Shown one piece after another: positions 18,691-27,480 of a DNA stretch of 64,000 bases. Position 1 is the first letter of the stretch; each line of letters begins with the position of its first letter. Source of the DNA: Desulfurococcaceae archaeon (lineage in GTDB: Archaea > Thermoproteota > Thermoprotei_A > Sulfolobales > Desulfurococcaceae); contig JAGDWI010000003.1 of assembly GCA_023269825.1 (NCBI GenBank), positions 248,001 to 312,000 of the forward strand, written 5' to 3'. Under the pieces are notes generated by a model, which was not told the origin of the DNA, searched no databases, and saw only the letters and a program-made list of their open reading frames with translations. A program made the position numbers and the translations under genes.

Positions 18691-18910
18691 TGAGAGATAC
18701 TAAGCTTTATGAGCTGTGAGCGATGATAAAAGCGGACATGGTCCCTACCCCTAACTCCCCGGGGGGAGTGAACGGATTGAAGCCTGGCTCTTATAATTAA
18801 GTAATAAGATAAATTACGATCCCAAACGCTACAAATCACCGAGTACATGTATCCCTTGGAGAGGTGAAGGATATTAGATTCGAAGAAGCTGTTCCAAGGG
18901 GGCATTTAAC
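18683..18910 (+). promoter_or_regulatory. Structured leader or ncRNA with a hairpin over the ribosome binding site
   Basis: After the TATA module there is about 225 nt without a gene before the next ORF. It holds GGAC-ATG-GTCC, a perfect CTCCCC-GG-GGGGAG hairpin in otherwise AT-rich DNA, and CCCTTGGA (18853-18860) pairing exactly with TCCAAGGG (18893-18900). The 3' arm of this last hairpin overlaps the purine-rich AAGGGGG that would serve as Shine-Dalgarno for the TTG at 18911. This layout fits a cis-regulatory leader. A free-standing structured RNA ending before the ORF is the alternative. No known riboswitch was matched. Confidence 0.45.
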
Positions 18911-19336
18911 TTGCAGAAGCATTATTTAAAATTCAATGATAAATGCTTAGAGATATTAATTGAATCCGGCTCGATCACGGTACATGGTAACTTTGATCTT
19001 GAGATACGCCAAAGAATAATAGTGACTTCAGGCGATGTGAAGACTGAGATTCACAGTATTAGAGGCGGTAAGAAAAAAGTAATCTACTTGCACTATGACA
19101 AGTTCATGGGCTCCGAGTGTGCTCCTGGTCATAGAGTGCTCGACGAGTTGCCAACGCATTTAGCACACATAAAGTATATTGAGAGTCGGCTGGGAGGATA
19201 CTTAACTATTATAACATCCGGGTATTTCCTAGTAGATTACATCGTGGTAAGTAGTGAAACCGTGGCCATTATTACATCTGGTAAAAGAGAAATATACATA
19301 GATAGAAACAGCAATGTTGCAATTTACATCGTTTAA
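18911..19336 (+). CDS. Hypothetical beta-rich protein
   Basis: A 141-residue protein that appears to be mostly beta strands (FDLEIRQRIIVTSGDVKTEI, YLTIITSGYFLVDYIVVSS), with no signal peptide or membrane helix. Its TTG start lies 8-9 nt after AAGGGGG. No family is recognised. Its long structured leader suggests post-transcriptional control. Confidence 0.5.
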   Translation: MQKHYLKFNDKCLEILIESGSITVHGNFDLEIRQRIIVTSGDVKTEIHSIRGGKKKVIYLHYDKFMGSECAPGHRVLDELPTHLAHIKYIESRLGGYLTIITSGYFLVDYIVVSSETVAIITSGKREIYIDRNSNVAIYIV

Positions 19337-19474
19337 CCAGTTTCCAAGTCCTTAAAATTAGTCATAACTAGATCTACGTAAAACCGTGTTCACAGAATTA
19401 TCTGCGCGAATAAAGATCGCGCTAACATAAGATTTGTTGATGTAAATCAACATGTTTCTGCGTATATGAGGTTT

Positions 19475-20260
19475 TTAATGATAAGTAATCAACGTTGCGT
19501 TTTTAGGGTAACCTCCTTTTATAGCTTCCACGGCTGAATCAACATCGAAACCAGATAAAACAAATACTTCTGTTCCAAGTTCAAATGAGAGCCTACTCGT
19601 CGACAAGATTTTACTGTAAATGCCTCCTGTAACATCTGATTTCTCGTGTTCTCTAAGCAGTGATAATACTTCATCAATATTTCGCGGAGTTATTTTGTTA
19701 ATTAACGTGGCTTCAGTACATTTCTTGGGATCACACGTGTAAACTCCGCTGACATCAGTTAACAATACTATTCTTTGAGGCTTAATGTATTTTGCTAAAA
19801 GCTCGAAAACTTTCTCGGTTGAAACAACTATGGGTTTTCCACGTGTTGGTATGCATTCACCGTATATAGCGGGTATTATTTTATTGCTTAATAGTGTTTC
19901 CAATGGTCTATAGAACACGGTGAACTCTTCTGTCGCCGGATCATAATGTATTATTGCACTTGTCTGCAGACTTGTCGCGTGAATACCGTTTTCAACCAAG
20001 TAATCCACTATTAATCTATTTAATGCGCGAGTTGCTTCATGGCACTTAACTAGTAGAGTTTTATCATCAGCTAAGTTATGCTTTAACACTGTATAATGAG
20101 CGAAACTACCTCCCCCATTACCCAAGATTATGCCTATTTCCTCATCCTTGACTCTATGTATGATTTCTCTTAGTGATCTTAATGCTTCATAATTAATCGT
20201 AACAGGCTTATCCTTAACAGTGATAAAGCTACCGCCTGCTTTCAAGTATATATATTTCAA
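19475..20260 (-). CDS. ipk: Isopentenyl phosphate kinase
   Basis: Phosphorylates isopentenyl phosphate to isopentenyl diphosphate in the archaeal mevalonate pathway. It is an amino-acid-kinase fold protein: N-terminal YLKAGGSFITVKDK, ILGNGGGSFAHYTV with the family's GGGSFGH-like loop, LLTDVSGVYTCDP and the KSDVTGGIYSK substrate/ATP loop. At 261 residues it matches the family. The start codon is TTG. The prenyl synthase gene in this window acts downstream in the same pathway. Confidence 0.88.
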   Translation of the reverse strand: MKYIYLKAGGSFITVKDKPVTINYEALRSLREIIHRVKDEEIGIILGNGGGSFAHYTVLKHNLADDKTLLVKCHEATRALNRLIVDYLVENGIHATSLQTSAIIHYDPATEEFTVFYRPLETLLSNKIIPAIYGECIPTRGKPIVVSTEKVFELLAKYIKPQRIVLLTDVSGVYTCDPKKCTEATLINKITPRNIDEVLSLLREHEKSDVTGGIYSKILSTSRLSFELGTEVFVLSGFDVDSAVEAIKGGYPKNATLITYH

Positions 20261-20320
20261 TTACCTAGCACCCTCTATTCCTACATATTTATATCTAAGA
20301 GAGGATTAGTATATTTACCG

Positions 20321-21715
20321 GTGTTAATGCTTTTGAATGACAATACGTGGAGTTCGCAGTTAATTGCTTTAAAAGTTAAAGTAAAAAATTTCGTTAAAAA
20401 CTACTTGTATATACTTGTCGCTAATATTGTTGCCTTATATTTGGCTCTAGCTGGCTGGAATTACTATGATGTAAGGTACTTTATTTCATGGCATGATGAA
20501 TACTTTGCTGTTAACAGAATACTCGAAGTTTACACCTCAACATCGAAGGTAGCTTATCCTCCTCTCGCAGTGTTAATATTTACTTTTACGCACTTGTTAG
20601 CTGTGAAAATTTCCAGCAATGTCATTGCTTGGAGGCTAATTGATAAACTACCATTAATAATCTCATTTAATGCCGTGTACTTTATATTGAGGAAACACTA
20701 CGGTAAATTCGCTTCATACTTATGGTTACTGAACTTCGTTGCATATGGTTTCATTTATGCATATCAGTTCGATTTAATAATGTCTCTCTTCATTCTCCTA
20801 GCGTTATTAAGCATTGAGAGAAATAGCTATAGATTTTACGCTTTGTGGTCGACTCTAGCGGCTTTAATCAAGTACCCTGTTGGAGTCATAGTACTGATCC
20901 CGGTGATAGACTTATTCAAGAAAAGAAACTACAAGAAACTCCTCGAATACCTCTTAATAGTTTTCAGTATTGCGGCAATTATTATTTTACCGTTTTTCGT
21001 CGTTAATCCCTGGGCTTTCATTGAGAAAGTGATATTATTTCATGCAAAAAGACCGCCACAGCAAATGAGTATATGGGCTATCCCAGTATACTTGGCGAAA
21101 TATGATCTAAGTATATTACCGGGTATAATTAATACGTTGTGGATTATTCCCTTCATTATATACTTCATCTACATGTTGTACTCAGCTTGGAGAGATGCAG
21201 GGGAAGAGAGACTACACTACTACACTAAATACATGGTTCTACTAATATCCGGTTTCCTGGTGCTAAGTAAAGTCAGCAATAACTCATATTTCCTCTGGCT
21301 AGCTCCTCCTCTGATAGTTTTCATAAGTATGGTCAGGGATTCAAACATACAATTAGCTAAAAAACTCTCAATATTATATTTACTCGCAGCGTTCACAGTT
21401 ACGCTATTATTTGGCATAGTGGCGATTCTTGTACAACTCGTAGCGGGTTACCCAGTCTTCATGTTCGAGGATTGGAACTGGGTTCCCATGGATAAATTCT
21501 TGGTTGAGGGATTGGGGTATGCTCCTTTCGATTACTTATACCTATTGGTGTTGTTTCTAAGAGCAATACCCCCATTTAGAGAAACCTGTAGATCCATTGC
21601 TGCAGTCCACTACTACCTGCTAATCGTACTATGCATAATATACAATGTCTCCCTCGCGTACTTTATATATATTGCTAGAAAATCCACATTTACTAGTACA
21701 GGCTCAAAGAATTAG
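20321..21715 (+). CDS. Polytopic membrane protein, probable lipid-linked-sugar glycosyltransferase (GT-C fold)
   Basis: A 464-residue protein with about ten hydrophobic segments. After the first helix an acidic loop SWHDEYFAVNRILEVY precedes YPPLAVLIF, resembling the Asp/Glu-containing first extracytoplasmic loop of GT-C mannosyltransferases and DUF2029-like proteins. FAKR-type basic loops and a central hydrophobic core fit the same fold. A role in N-glycan or lipid glycosylation at the membrane is inferred only from the architecture. GTG at 20321 or ATG at 20327 may start it. It is divergent from ipk and 20 nt before dphB. Confidence 0.6.
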   Translation: MLMLLNDNTWSSQLIALKVKVKNFVKNYLYILVANIVALYLALAGWNYYDVRYFISWHDEYFAVNRILEVYTSTSKVAYPPLAVLIFTFTHLLAVKISSNVIAWRLIDKLPLIISFNAVYFILRKHYGKFASYLWLLNFVAYGFIYAYQFDLIMSLFILLALLSIERNSYRFYALWSTLAALIKYPVGVIVLIPVIDLFKKRNYKKLLEYLLIVFSIAAIIILPFFVVNPWAFIEKVILFHAKRPPQQMSIWAIPVYLAKYDLSILPGIINTLWIIPFIIYFIYMLYSAWRDAGEERLHYYTKYMVLLISGFLVLSKVSNNSYFLWLAPPLIVFISMVRDSNIQLAKKLSILYLLAAFTVTLLFGIVAILVQLVAGYPVFMFEDWNWVPMDKFLVEGLGYAPFDYLYLLVLFLRAIPPFRETCRSIAAVHYYLLIVLCIIYNVSLAYFIYIARKSTFTSTGSKN

Positions 21716-21735
21716 ATTAAAGGGGCTTTGTCTAC

Positions 21736-22491
21736 ATGCTTGTCTTTATTGGAATAGGTTATTCCTACAAGCACTTAACACTTGAAGCTTTAGAGGAGCT
21801 TAAAGCAGCTGATATTATCTACGTTGACACCTATACTTCTCTTTACGAAGACTCCCTCAAAGATCTCAGCCGCATTAACCCAAGAGCTAAGTATATTTAC
21901 GCTGAGCGAAAACACCTCGAGGGATCAGCAATAAAGAGAATTATTGAGGAAGCCTTAGATAAGAAAGTAGCTATAGTTGTCCCAGGAGATCCCTTCATAG
22001 CGACAACTCACGACGCTATCTTGAGTGAAGCCTTAAAGCGCGGGGTACCATATAAGATAGTGAATGGTGTATCGGTTCTCACAATGGCATATAGCCGAGT
22101 TGGTTTACAGTTTTATCGATTCGGTAAACCTGTGACGCTAGTTTACCCCACGTACTTTAAACCACTCAGTACTATCGAAGTAATCTACGATAATCTAAGT
22201 AGAAACCTGCATACTCTTGTATTACTGGATCTCCGATTAGATGAATCCAGAGCTATGACTATTCCCGAAGCCGTAGATATAGTGCTAGAGCTCGATGAAA
22301 AAAAGTTGTTGGAGAATCATTTAACACTGGGATTAGCTAGACTCGGGTGGAGAGATGAGAAAATTTGTGCAGACACATTGAAGAACCTGAAAAAGTATGA
22401 GTATCCTCCACCACCGCATAGTTTAATATTTATTGGTAAACTTGACCCTGTTGAAGAAGAATTCATTACGTATTGGAGATCTAAGTGCTAA
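21736..22491 (+). CDS. dphB: Diphthine synthase
   Basis: A SAM-dependent methyltransferase of diphthamide synthesis on elongation factor 2. It has the tetrapyrrole-methylase fold: LVFIGIGYSYKHLTLEALE, DIIYVDTYTS, VVPGDPFIATTHDAI, VNGVSVLTMAYSRVGLQFYRFG and PHSLIFIGKLDPVEEEF are all typical of archaeal DphB. The length (251) is normal. It ends 4 nt into the convergent cysteine hydrolase gene. Confidence 0.95.
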   Translation: MLVFIGIGYSYKHLTLEALEELKAADIIYVDTYTSLYEDSLKDLSRINPRAKYIYAERKHLEGSAIKRIIEEALDKKVAIVVPGDPFIATTHDAILSEALKRGVPYKIVNGVSVLTMAYSRVGLQFYRFGKPVTLVYPTYFKPLSTIEVIYDNLSRNLHTLVLLDLRLDESRAMTIPEAVDIVLELDEKKLLENHLTLGLARLGWRDEKICADTLKNLKKYEYPPPPHSLIFIGKLDPVEEEFITYWRSKC

Positions 22492-23045
22492 GCTAATTTA
22501 TCTAGTAATTCAATAACATGACTAGTTGTCTTTAACTCCGCCCCTAGAACCTGGTGCATGTATTTAAGTGCGTACTCGTGATCCTCATTGCTGAAAGCTG
22601 CTACAGCATCTTTTACAACTATTAGTTTAAATCTCTCATAGTAAGCATCTATTGCTGTATGTAGTACACAGATATGTGTATGTATGCCTGTGAGTATAAG
22701 GGTGTCAACACCTAAGTCTCTTAGAATCGTTGCTAAACCTGTATCTCTGAATCCACTATAAGATCTCTTGTAGAGAACAATGTCCCTGCTTGAGGGTTTT
22801 AAATCCTCAATTATCTCGGCTTCCTCATCACTTATCATCGCATGCGGACCCCATATTTTAAGCTCGTGATCAAACGGATAGTGTTTATCAGCAAGATATA
22901 TTACTACTATATTTTTCTCACGTGCTTTTTCTACAAGCGTTTTTATAAATGGAATTATCGTGGTTGCACTTGGACTCTTCAACTTACCGTACACGAACTC
23001 CTTCAACATATCAATTACCAAGAGTGCAGGTTTCAACTTAGACAC
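22488..23045 (-). CDS. Isochorismatase-family cysteine hydrolase (nicotinamidase-like)
   Basis: The catalytic triad is visible: Asp in ALLVIDMLKEF, Lys in VIYLADKHYP and Cys in LILTGIHTHICVLHTA. This is the PncA/isochorismatase layout. The open frame extends upstream to 23147. However, TTATAAAG on this strand at 23070-23077 lies about 30 nt before a GTG at 23043-23045, which would be leaderless and gives 185 residues, the normal family length. Nicotinamide deamidation is the most common archaeal role, but the substrate is not proven. Confidence 0.8.
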   Translation of the reverse strand: MSKLKPALLVIDMLKEFVYGKLKSPSATTIIPFIKTLVEKAREKNIVVIYLADKHYPFDHELKIWGPHAMISDEEAEIIEDLKPSSRDIVLYKRSYSGFRDTGLATILRDLGVDTLILTGIHTHICVLHTAIDAYYERFKLIVVKDAVAAFSNEDHEYALKYMHQVLGAELKTTSHVIELLDKLA

Positions 23046-23210
23046 CCTATATAAGACTATTTCAGAATACTTTATAATCGATGATGAGCGACTTCGGTTC
23101 AGAAGCCAAGATAAATGAAGAGCCGTGTGAGGGCTGATCAGCATCATAGTATATATTGTATATACTTGAATATGCTTCTATAGATAAATTTAAAAACTCC
23201 TAATCGTATA

Positions 23211-24503
23211 ATGACATCGGGGATAGCATTGTATAGTGCTCCATACGAAAACGACCCTGTTTACCAAATGGCTGTAAAACAATTACGTGAAGCAGCGAGC
23301 ATACTGGGATTATCTGAAGACGTAGTTGAGGCATTAAGTCACCCCGAGAAATTAGTTCAAGTAAAAATCACGATTAGGAGAGATAATGGAAAAATAGCGA
23401 CGTTTATCGGGTGGAGAAGCCAACACAATAGCGCTCTGGGACCATATAAAGGAGGAATACGATATACACCAAACGCGACTGCTGGTGAAACAGTTGCTCT
23501 CTCAATGTGGATGACGTGGAAAAACGCTCTCGCCGGGCTACCTTATGGTGGAGGAAAAGGAGCTGTAAGAGTTAATCCCAAAGAGCTAAGTCAGAGGGAA
23601 TTAGAGGAACTGAGTAGAAAATACTTCGCTGCAATCGCGAAAGAAGTCGGCCCAGATATAGATGTACCTGCACCCGATGTTTACACTAACCCGCAGATAA
23701 TGGCCTGGTACTACGATGAATATAGCAAGATCGTCGGTTACTCTGCATGGGGTGTTGTAACCGCTAAACCCGTTGAACTAGGAGGATTACAAGCAAGAGT
23801 TATTTCAACTGGGTACGGAGTCGCATTAACGGCTAGAGAAGCAGCTAGAAAAGCCCTGGGTGGAATAGAGGGGAAAACCGTTGCTGTTCATGGATTTGGA
23901 AACGTTGGTATGTACGCTGCTAAGTACCTCGCAAAGTGGGGTGCAATAGTAGTAGCTATTAGTGATAGTAAAGGATATATATACGACCCGAAAGGATTAA
24001 ACATCGACGAAGTAATAAAAGTAAAAGAACAAACAGACAGCGTAGTAAACTATAGGGGCGGTGACGTAAAAGTAAGTAATAATCACATGGAGCTACTTGA
24101 ATTACCAGTAGACATACTAGTTCCAGCAGCTATTGAAAACGTAATTACGCAGGATAATGTTAGCAGAGTAAAAGCCAAGATTATAGCTGAAGGAGCAAAC
24201 GGCCCAACGACTCCCGAAGCTGATAAAATCCTCCACAATAAAGGAGTAATAGTAATCCCCGATATCCTCGCGAACGCTGGCGGAGTCACAATGAGTTGGA
24301 TTGAATGGGCGCACAACAGAATGGGGTGCTACCTAACGGACGATGAAGCTATTGCTAGACTAGATGAAATAATGACGCGTAACTTCCACAAGGTTTTCGA
24401 TGAATGGCAAAAGAAGTACTCAACGTATCCTATGAGAATGGCGGCTTACGCCATTGCTGTAGATAGAGTTGTTAAAGCAATGAAGCTACGTGGCTGGATC
24501 TAG
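23211..24503 (+). CDS. gdhA: Glutamate dehydrogenase
   Basis: A hexameric NAD(P)-dependent enzyme interconverting glutamate with 2-oxoglutarate and ammonia. GPYKGGIRYTPNATAGE, GLPYGGGKGAVRV with the catalytic Lys, the catalytic Asp loop PAPDVYTNPQIMAWYYDEY and the Rossmann VAVHGFGNVGMYAAKYL are all present. The length (430) is normal. AT-rich TATA-like runs at 23151-23166 and 23189-23196 precede the ATG. It is a likely major peptide-catabolism and ammonia-assimilation enzyme. Confidence 0.97.
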   Translation: MTSGIALYSAPYENDPVYQMAVKQLREAASILGLSEDVVEALSHPEKLVQVKITIRRDNGKIATFIGWRSQHNSALGPYKGGIRYTPNATAGETVALSMWMTWKNALAGLPYGGGKGAVRVNPKELSQRELEELSRKYFAAIAKEVGPDIDVPAPDVYTNPQIMAWYYDEYSKIVGYSAWGVVTAKPVELGGLQARVISTGYGVALTAREAARKALGGIEGKTVAVHGFGNVGMYAAKYLAKWGAIVVAISDSKGYIYDPKGLNIDEVIKVKEQTDSVVNYRGGDVKVSNNHMELLELPVDILVPAAIENVITQDNVSRVKAKIIAEGANGPTTPEADKILHNKGVIVIPDILANAGGVTMSWIEWAHNRMGCYLTDDEAIARLDEIMTRNFHKVFDEWQKKYSTYPMRMAAYAIAVDRVVKAMKLRGWI

Positions 24504-24748
24504 TCTCTTCTGTAAACTACTTCACCTTTTTTATTTCTTATTTCTTTAACTCTATGAAATGGTATTTGCTCCCCGCTCCTAGTGTAAATATAGCCTCCAC
24601 GAACATCGACAATTGTTTCACCGGGTATTGGTTTAAGTAGTTCCTCGTCATCTACCCTGTGCTTAATGAATACTGTGAACTCGCTGCTCGCACCGCTGAA
24701 GAAAATTTTCTTCAACCACTCTTCTACTTTTCCTTTCTTCTTACCCAA
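24500..24748 (-). CDS. DUF504/UPF0248 protein (MJ1316 RNA-repair domain family)
   Basis: An 82-residue protein whose C-terminal half, IPGETIVDVRGGYIYTRSGEQIPFHRVKEIRNKKGEVVYRRD (in part IPFHRVKEIRNKKGEVVY), is the family signature. In larger proteins the domain is fused to RNA ligases or phosphoesterases and binds RNA ends. The N terminus is very Lys-rich. It overlaps the stop of gdhA by 4 nt, tail to tail. Confidence 0.82.
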   Translation of the reverse strand: MGKKKGKVEEWLKKIFFSGASSEFTVFIKHRVDDEELLKPIPGETIVDVRGGYIYTRSGEQIPFHRVKEIRNKKGEVVYRRD

Positions 24749-24824
24749 GTATAATACCTCGCTGTCAAAGTAATCATCACACCCTAAGCTTCGGCTACGA
24801 GATACTGCAACAACACTGTAATAG

Positions 24825-25952
24825 TCACTTCTCTCTAAAAGCTAGCTTACTAGTTAACCGCTTAAGTGTCTCTTTGGCTTCTTCGCATATTTCCTTCGAG
24901 GACTCCACGGCATCTAGCGCGTAGTGAACATACTTGTTTATTAATTCCTCAGCGTAGTTAAGCGACCCTGATTCCTTGACTATTCTTCGTATTTCCTCAA
25001 CGTGTTTATCCGTTATTTCGCTTTCACTTAATTTATCGTAGACTAATTCAATTAATTCTTTATCCTTATATCTCGCTAACTCATATGCTTTAACGATGAG
25101 TAGTGTTTTCTTTTTGCTTTTAACATCGCTTCCAGCAGGTTTACCTGTGACGCTAGGATCTCCGAATAACCCTATTATGTCATCTCTTATTTGGAAAGCT
25201 ATACCAGCTGGCATAGCGTAAGATGAAAGCTCACTTAACAATTTACTATTAGACTTTCCAGATGCTATTGAACCTAAATGTAGAGGTAACTCAACGGTGT
25301 AAGATGATGTCTTAAAGTTATAGATTGACACGATGTCTTCTTCACGTACTTCGCTGATTGATAACTGAGAAAACATTACATCCAAGTATTGACCGTAAGC
25401 TACTCTTCGTAGCCCCCTCGAGTAGGCTAACATGAGGTCTCTAACTACTCTAGGTTCTAGTAACTTAGATGATAGTAACCCTACAGCTGAAGCCTCTAAC
25501 ATGTCTCCAGCCACTATGGCTTGCGATACTCCATAGTGCTCGCAGTTTCTCCACTTGTTTTCAGCGCATTTTCTTCGAAACACTATGTGAACTGTGGGGC
25601 CTCCTCTTCTTAGCTCGTCTTGATCCATAACGTCATCGTGGATCAGGAGGTAACTTTGAAGCAGCTCTATGGCCGCCATAACATCCGTTATTGCCTCAAT
25701 ACTGCCGCTTCTCCATTCCTTGCTCCAATACCCTATTAAGGCTAGGACCGCGCGTAATCTTTTACCACCTCTTAGAGTATAATCTCTAGATATTGTAACT
25801 AAATCCCTTGCTCTCGGCGCTTCTCTCACTACCTCTTCATCTATTTCCTTAAAGAACTCTTGTAACTTACTATTAACTGCTCTTACAACAAACTCCACTA
25901 TGTTCTCCTCAGTGATCCTCGTGGACAAGGCCTTAACACCTAGTTTTAACAC
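24825..25952 (-). CDS. Polyprenyl (farnesyl/geranylgeranyl) diphosphate synthase
   Basis: Isoprenyl chain elongation for archaeal lipids. The first aspartate-rich motif is LIHDDVMDQDELRRGGPTVH (DDVMD), the second is FQIRDDIIGLFGDP, and SLRGGKRLRA-like DYTLRGGKRLRAVLAL binds substrate diphosphate. The two residues before DDVMD (I-H) and bulky Y/L four to five positions upstream (SYLLIHDD) bear on product length; GGPP is usual in crenarchaea but is not assignable with certainty. The length (375) is slightly long, with a helical C-terminal extension. Confidence 0.9.
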   Translation of the reverse strand: MLKLGVKALSTRITEENIVEFVVRAVNSKLQEFFKEIDEEVVREAPRARDLVTISRDYTLRGGKRLRAVLALIGYWSKEWRSGSIEAITDVMAAIELLQSYLLIHDDVMDQDELRRGGPTVHIVFRRKCAENKWRNCEHYGVSQAIVAGDMLEASAVGLLSSKLLEPRVVRDLMLAYSRGLRRVAYGQYLDVMFSQLSISEVREEDIVSIYNFKTSSYTVELPLHLGSIASGKSNSKLLSELSSYAMPAGIAFQIRDDIIGLFGDPSVTGKPAGSDVKSKKKTLLIVKAYELARYKDKELIELVYDKLSESEITDKHVEEIRRIVKESGSLNYAEELINKYVHYALDAVESSKEICEEAKETLKRLTSKLAFREK

Positions 25953-25981
25953 ATGGTTTTCGTAGATAATTAAAGATGCTC

Positions 25982-26737
25982 TTATTGTTTACCTCTCCTA
26001 GTGATCTCCGCTAATTCTCTTATTACTCTTAGCTCCCTGAGTTGCGGAGTCAAGAGTTCCCAGAGTATTCCCCTCGGCCTATGCTTAAATTGAGACTCTA
26101 CTTTTACTAATCTTGTTGGAGTAGCGTAGTAATCAATGGTTAAATCATGTTTCTCCAGCGGGATGTCTTCATCAATTAACTGTAGATCGTGTATAGTAGT
26201 TAGTATAAGTGTATTATCGTCGATTACACCTAGTTCTCTGAGAATACCGTACTCTAGTTCAGCGAATCCGCCTCCTTTTCCAAGTCTGACGCCTCTTTTA
26301 TCAACGGCAACACACCCCGTTACGATAAGGTCCACTCTGGGTATTTGAGATAACTCCACGATTTTACCATATTTAAAGGCTCCACTAATGGTAGCTGCTT
26401 GAGTATACTTGCTTGAGGGTATGGTTTTAGGGTCTAAGAGTAGAAATCCATTGAGGAGTCTAGGTGTAGCCATTATTAAGAGCTTGCCTTCTCTTAAGGC
26501 ATGCAATCTTAAATGATACTGAGGAGAATCCGGGTTAGACTTCACAACTGTGGCACTCTGCCATTCCTTAAGCATAATCAACAAATTCGCGGCTTTATCA
26601 GCACCTTTAAAGTTAGGTATTCTACCATGTACTGGCCGTGGGAAAGAAGCGATATCTAGTCTTTCAAGGGTATCCCATACTTTTCGCCTTATTCGCATTT
26701 TTAACTGCTTGATTCCCGGATCACTCATCGAGAACAA
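25982..26737 (-). CDS. 5-formyltetrahydrofolate cyclo-ligase family protein (COG0212)
   Basis: An MTHFS-like fold: N-terminal MRIRRKVWDTLE, VVKSNPDSPQYHLR (phosphate loop region), and the diagnostic GVRLGKGGGFAELEYGILRELG followed by TTIHDLQLIDEDIPLEKHD. Archaeal members are often of uncertain substrate because folates are replaced by methanopterin-like cofactors. The length (251) is typical of the archaeal branch. It lies between the prenyl synthase gene and a divergent HPS-like gene. Confidence 0.8.
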   Translation of the reverse strand: MFSMSDPGIKQLKMRIRRKVWDTLERLDIASFPRPVHGRIPNFKGADKAANLLIMLKEWQSATVVKSNPDSPQYHLRLHALREGKLLIMATPRLLNGFLLLDPKTIPSSKYTQAATISGAFKYGKIVELSQIPRVDLIVTGCVAVDKRGVRLGKGGGFAELEYGILRELGVIDDNTLILTTIHDLQLIDEDIPLEKHDLTIDYYATPTRLVKVESQFKHRPRGILWELLTPQLRELRVIRELAEITRRGKQ

Positions 26738-26817
26738 CCGTGTCCCACTTATACTCGTTTACTAAACACCATTTATTATCTTGAGAATAATTGAATTTTA
26801 TTAATGGTGACATAGAC

Positions 26818-27471
26818 TTGTACCCTGTTTTACAGGTAGCTCTAGATTTAGATGAGCTTGTTAAAGCTGTTGATATAGCTTCAAAAATAGCCGCGATTAC
26901 TAAATGTGAACACGTTTGGATCGAGGCTGGTACACCGTTAATTAAAGCATGGGGAAAACTAGCTGTTAAATCACTCAAAGAGTTAACTAAGTGCTTCCTA
27001 GTTGCTGATACAAAAACCATGGATGTCCCCCTGGTAGAAGCTAAGATCGTGTTTGATGCAGGTGCAGATGCATTTACAGTTCTAGGCGTAGCTGATGAAG
27101 ATACATTAAAAGAAGCTTTAAGTGCGAAAGAACAATACGGTAAAACTCTAATAGTAGATCTCATAGGGTCAAAGGAACCCTACAAAAGAGCACTAGAAAT
27201 AGCCAAGTTTGAACCAGACATAGTATTATTTCACGTGGGAATCAGTGCACAAAGATCTCGTGGAGTAACTGGAGAGGAGTTAGTTAAAGAAGCTGCACGA
27301 GTTAAAAAAGAACTCGGAGTAAAAGTAGGAGTAGGCGGTGGATTAAAACCTGGTAGTATAAAATCCATTGTAGAACACGGCGTCGATGTCGTGATTGTTG
27401 GCTCAGCTATAACTTCTTCAAAGAACCCTGAAACCGTAACCGCTGAAATACTTAGAGAACTTGGTTACTGA
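26818..27471 (+). CDS. 3-Hexulose-6-phosphate synthase / OMP-decarboxylase family protein
   Basis: A (beta/alpha)8 barrel of the OMPDC suprafamily. LQVALDLDELVKAVDIA, IEAGTPLIKAWG, the FLVADTKTMDVPLVEA block with the DxKxxD-like DTKTMD motif, HVGISAQRSRGVTG and VGVGGGLKPGSI support HPS over true OMP decarboxylase. In archaea this enzyme makes ribulose 5-phosphate by the reverse RuMP route. TTG at 26818 has GGTGA at about the right distance; the open frame starts at TTG 26791. Confidence 0.85.
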   Translation: MYPVLQVALDLDELVKAVDIASKIAAITKCEHVWIEAGTPLIKAWGKLAVKSLKELTKCFLVADTKTMDVPLVEAKIVFDAGADAFTVLGVADEDTLKEALSAKEQYGKTLIVDLIGSKEPYKRALEIAKFEPDIVLFHVGISAQRSRGVTGEELVKEAARVKKELGVKVGVGGGLKPGSIKSIVEHGVDVVIVGSAITSSKNPETVTAEILRELGY

Positions 27472-27480
27472 AATGCAGAG

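Noticed and set aside
18757-18785. GATTGAAG-type end resembling a CRISPR repeat
   Set aside because: Only one copy exists, with no regularly spaced repeats and no cas genes in the window; no CRISPR array was found anywhere.
18636-18905. Minus-strand open frame of 89 codons across the structured leader
   Set aside because: It owes its openness to the GC-rich hairpin DNA, has odd composition and no recognisable domain, and conflicts with the promoter and leader on the plus strand.
19440-19458. GTTGAT-GTAA-ATCAAC hairpin as a terminator or operator
   Set aside because: It is short and AT-rich, without a T-run or a paired site near a promoter, so a function cannot be supported.
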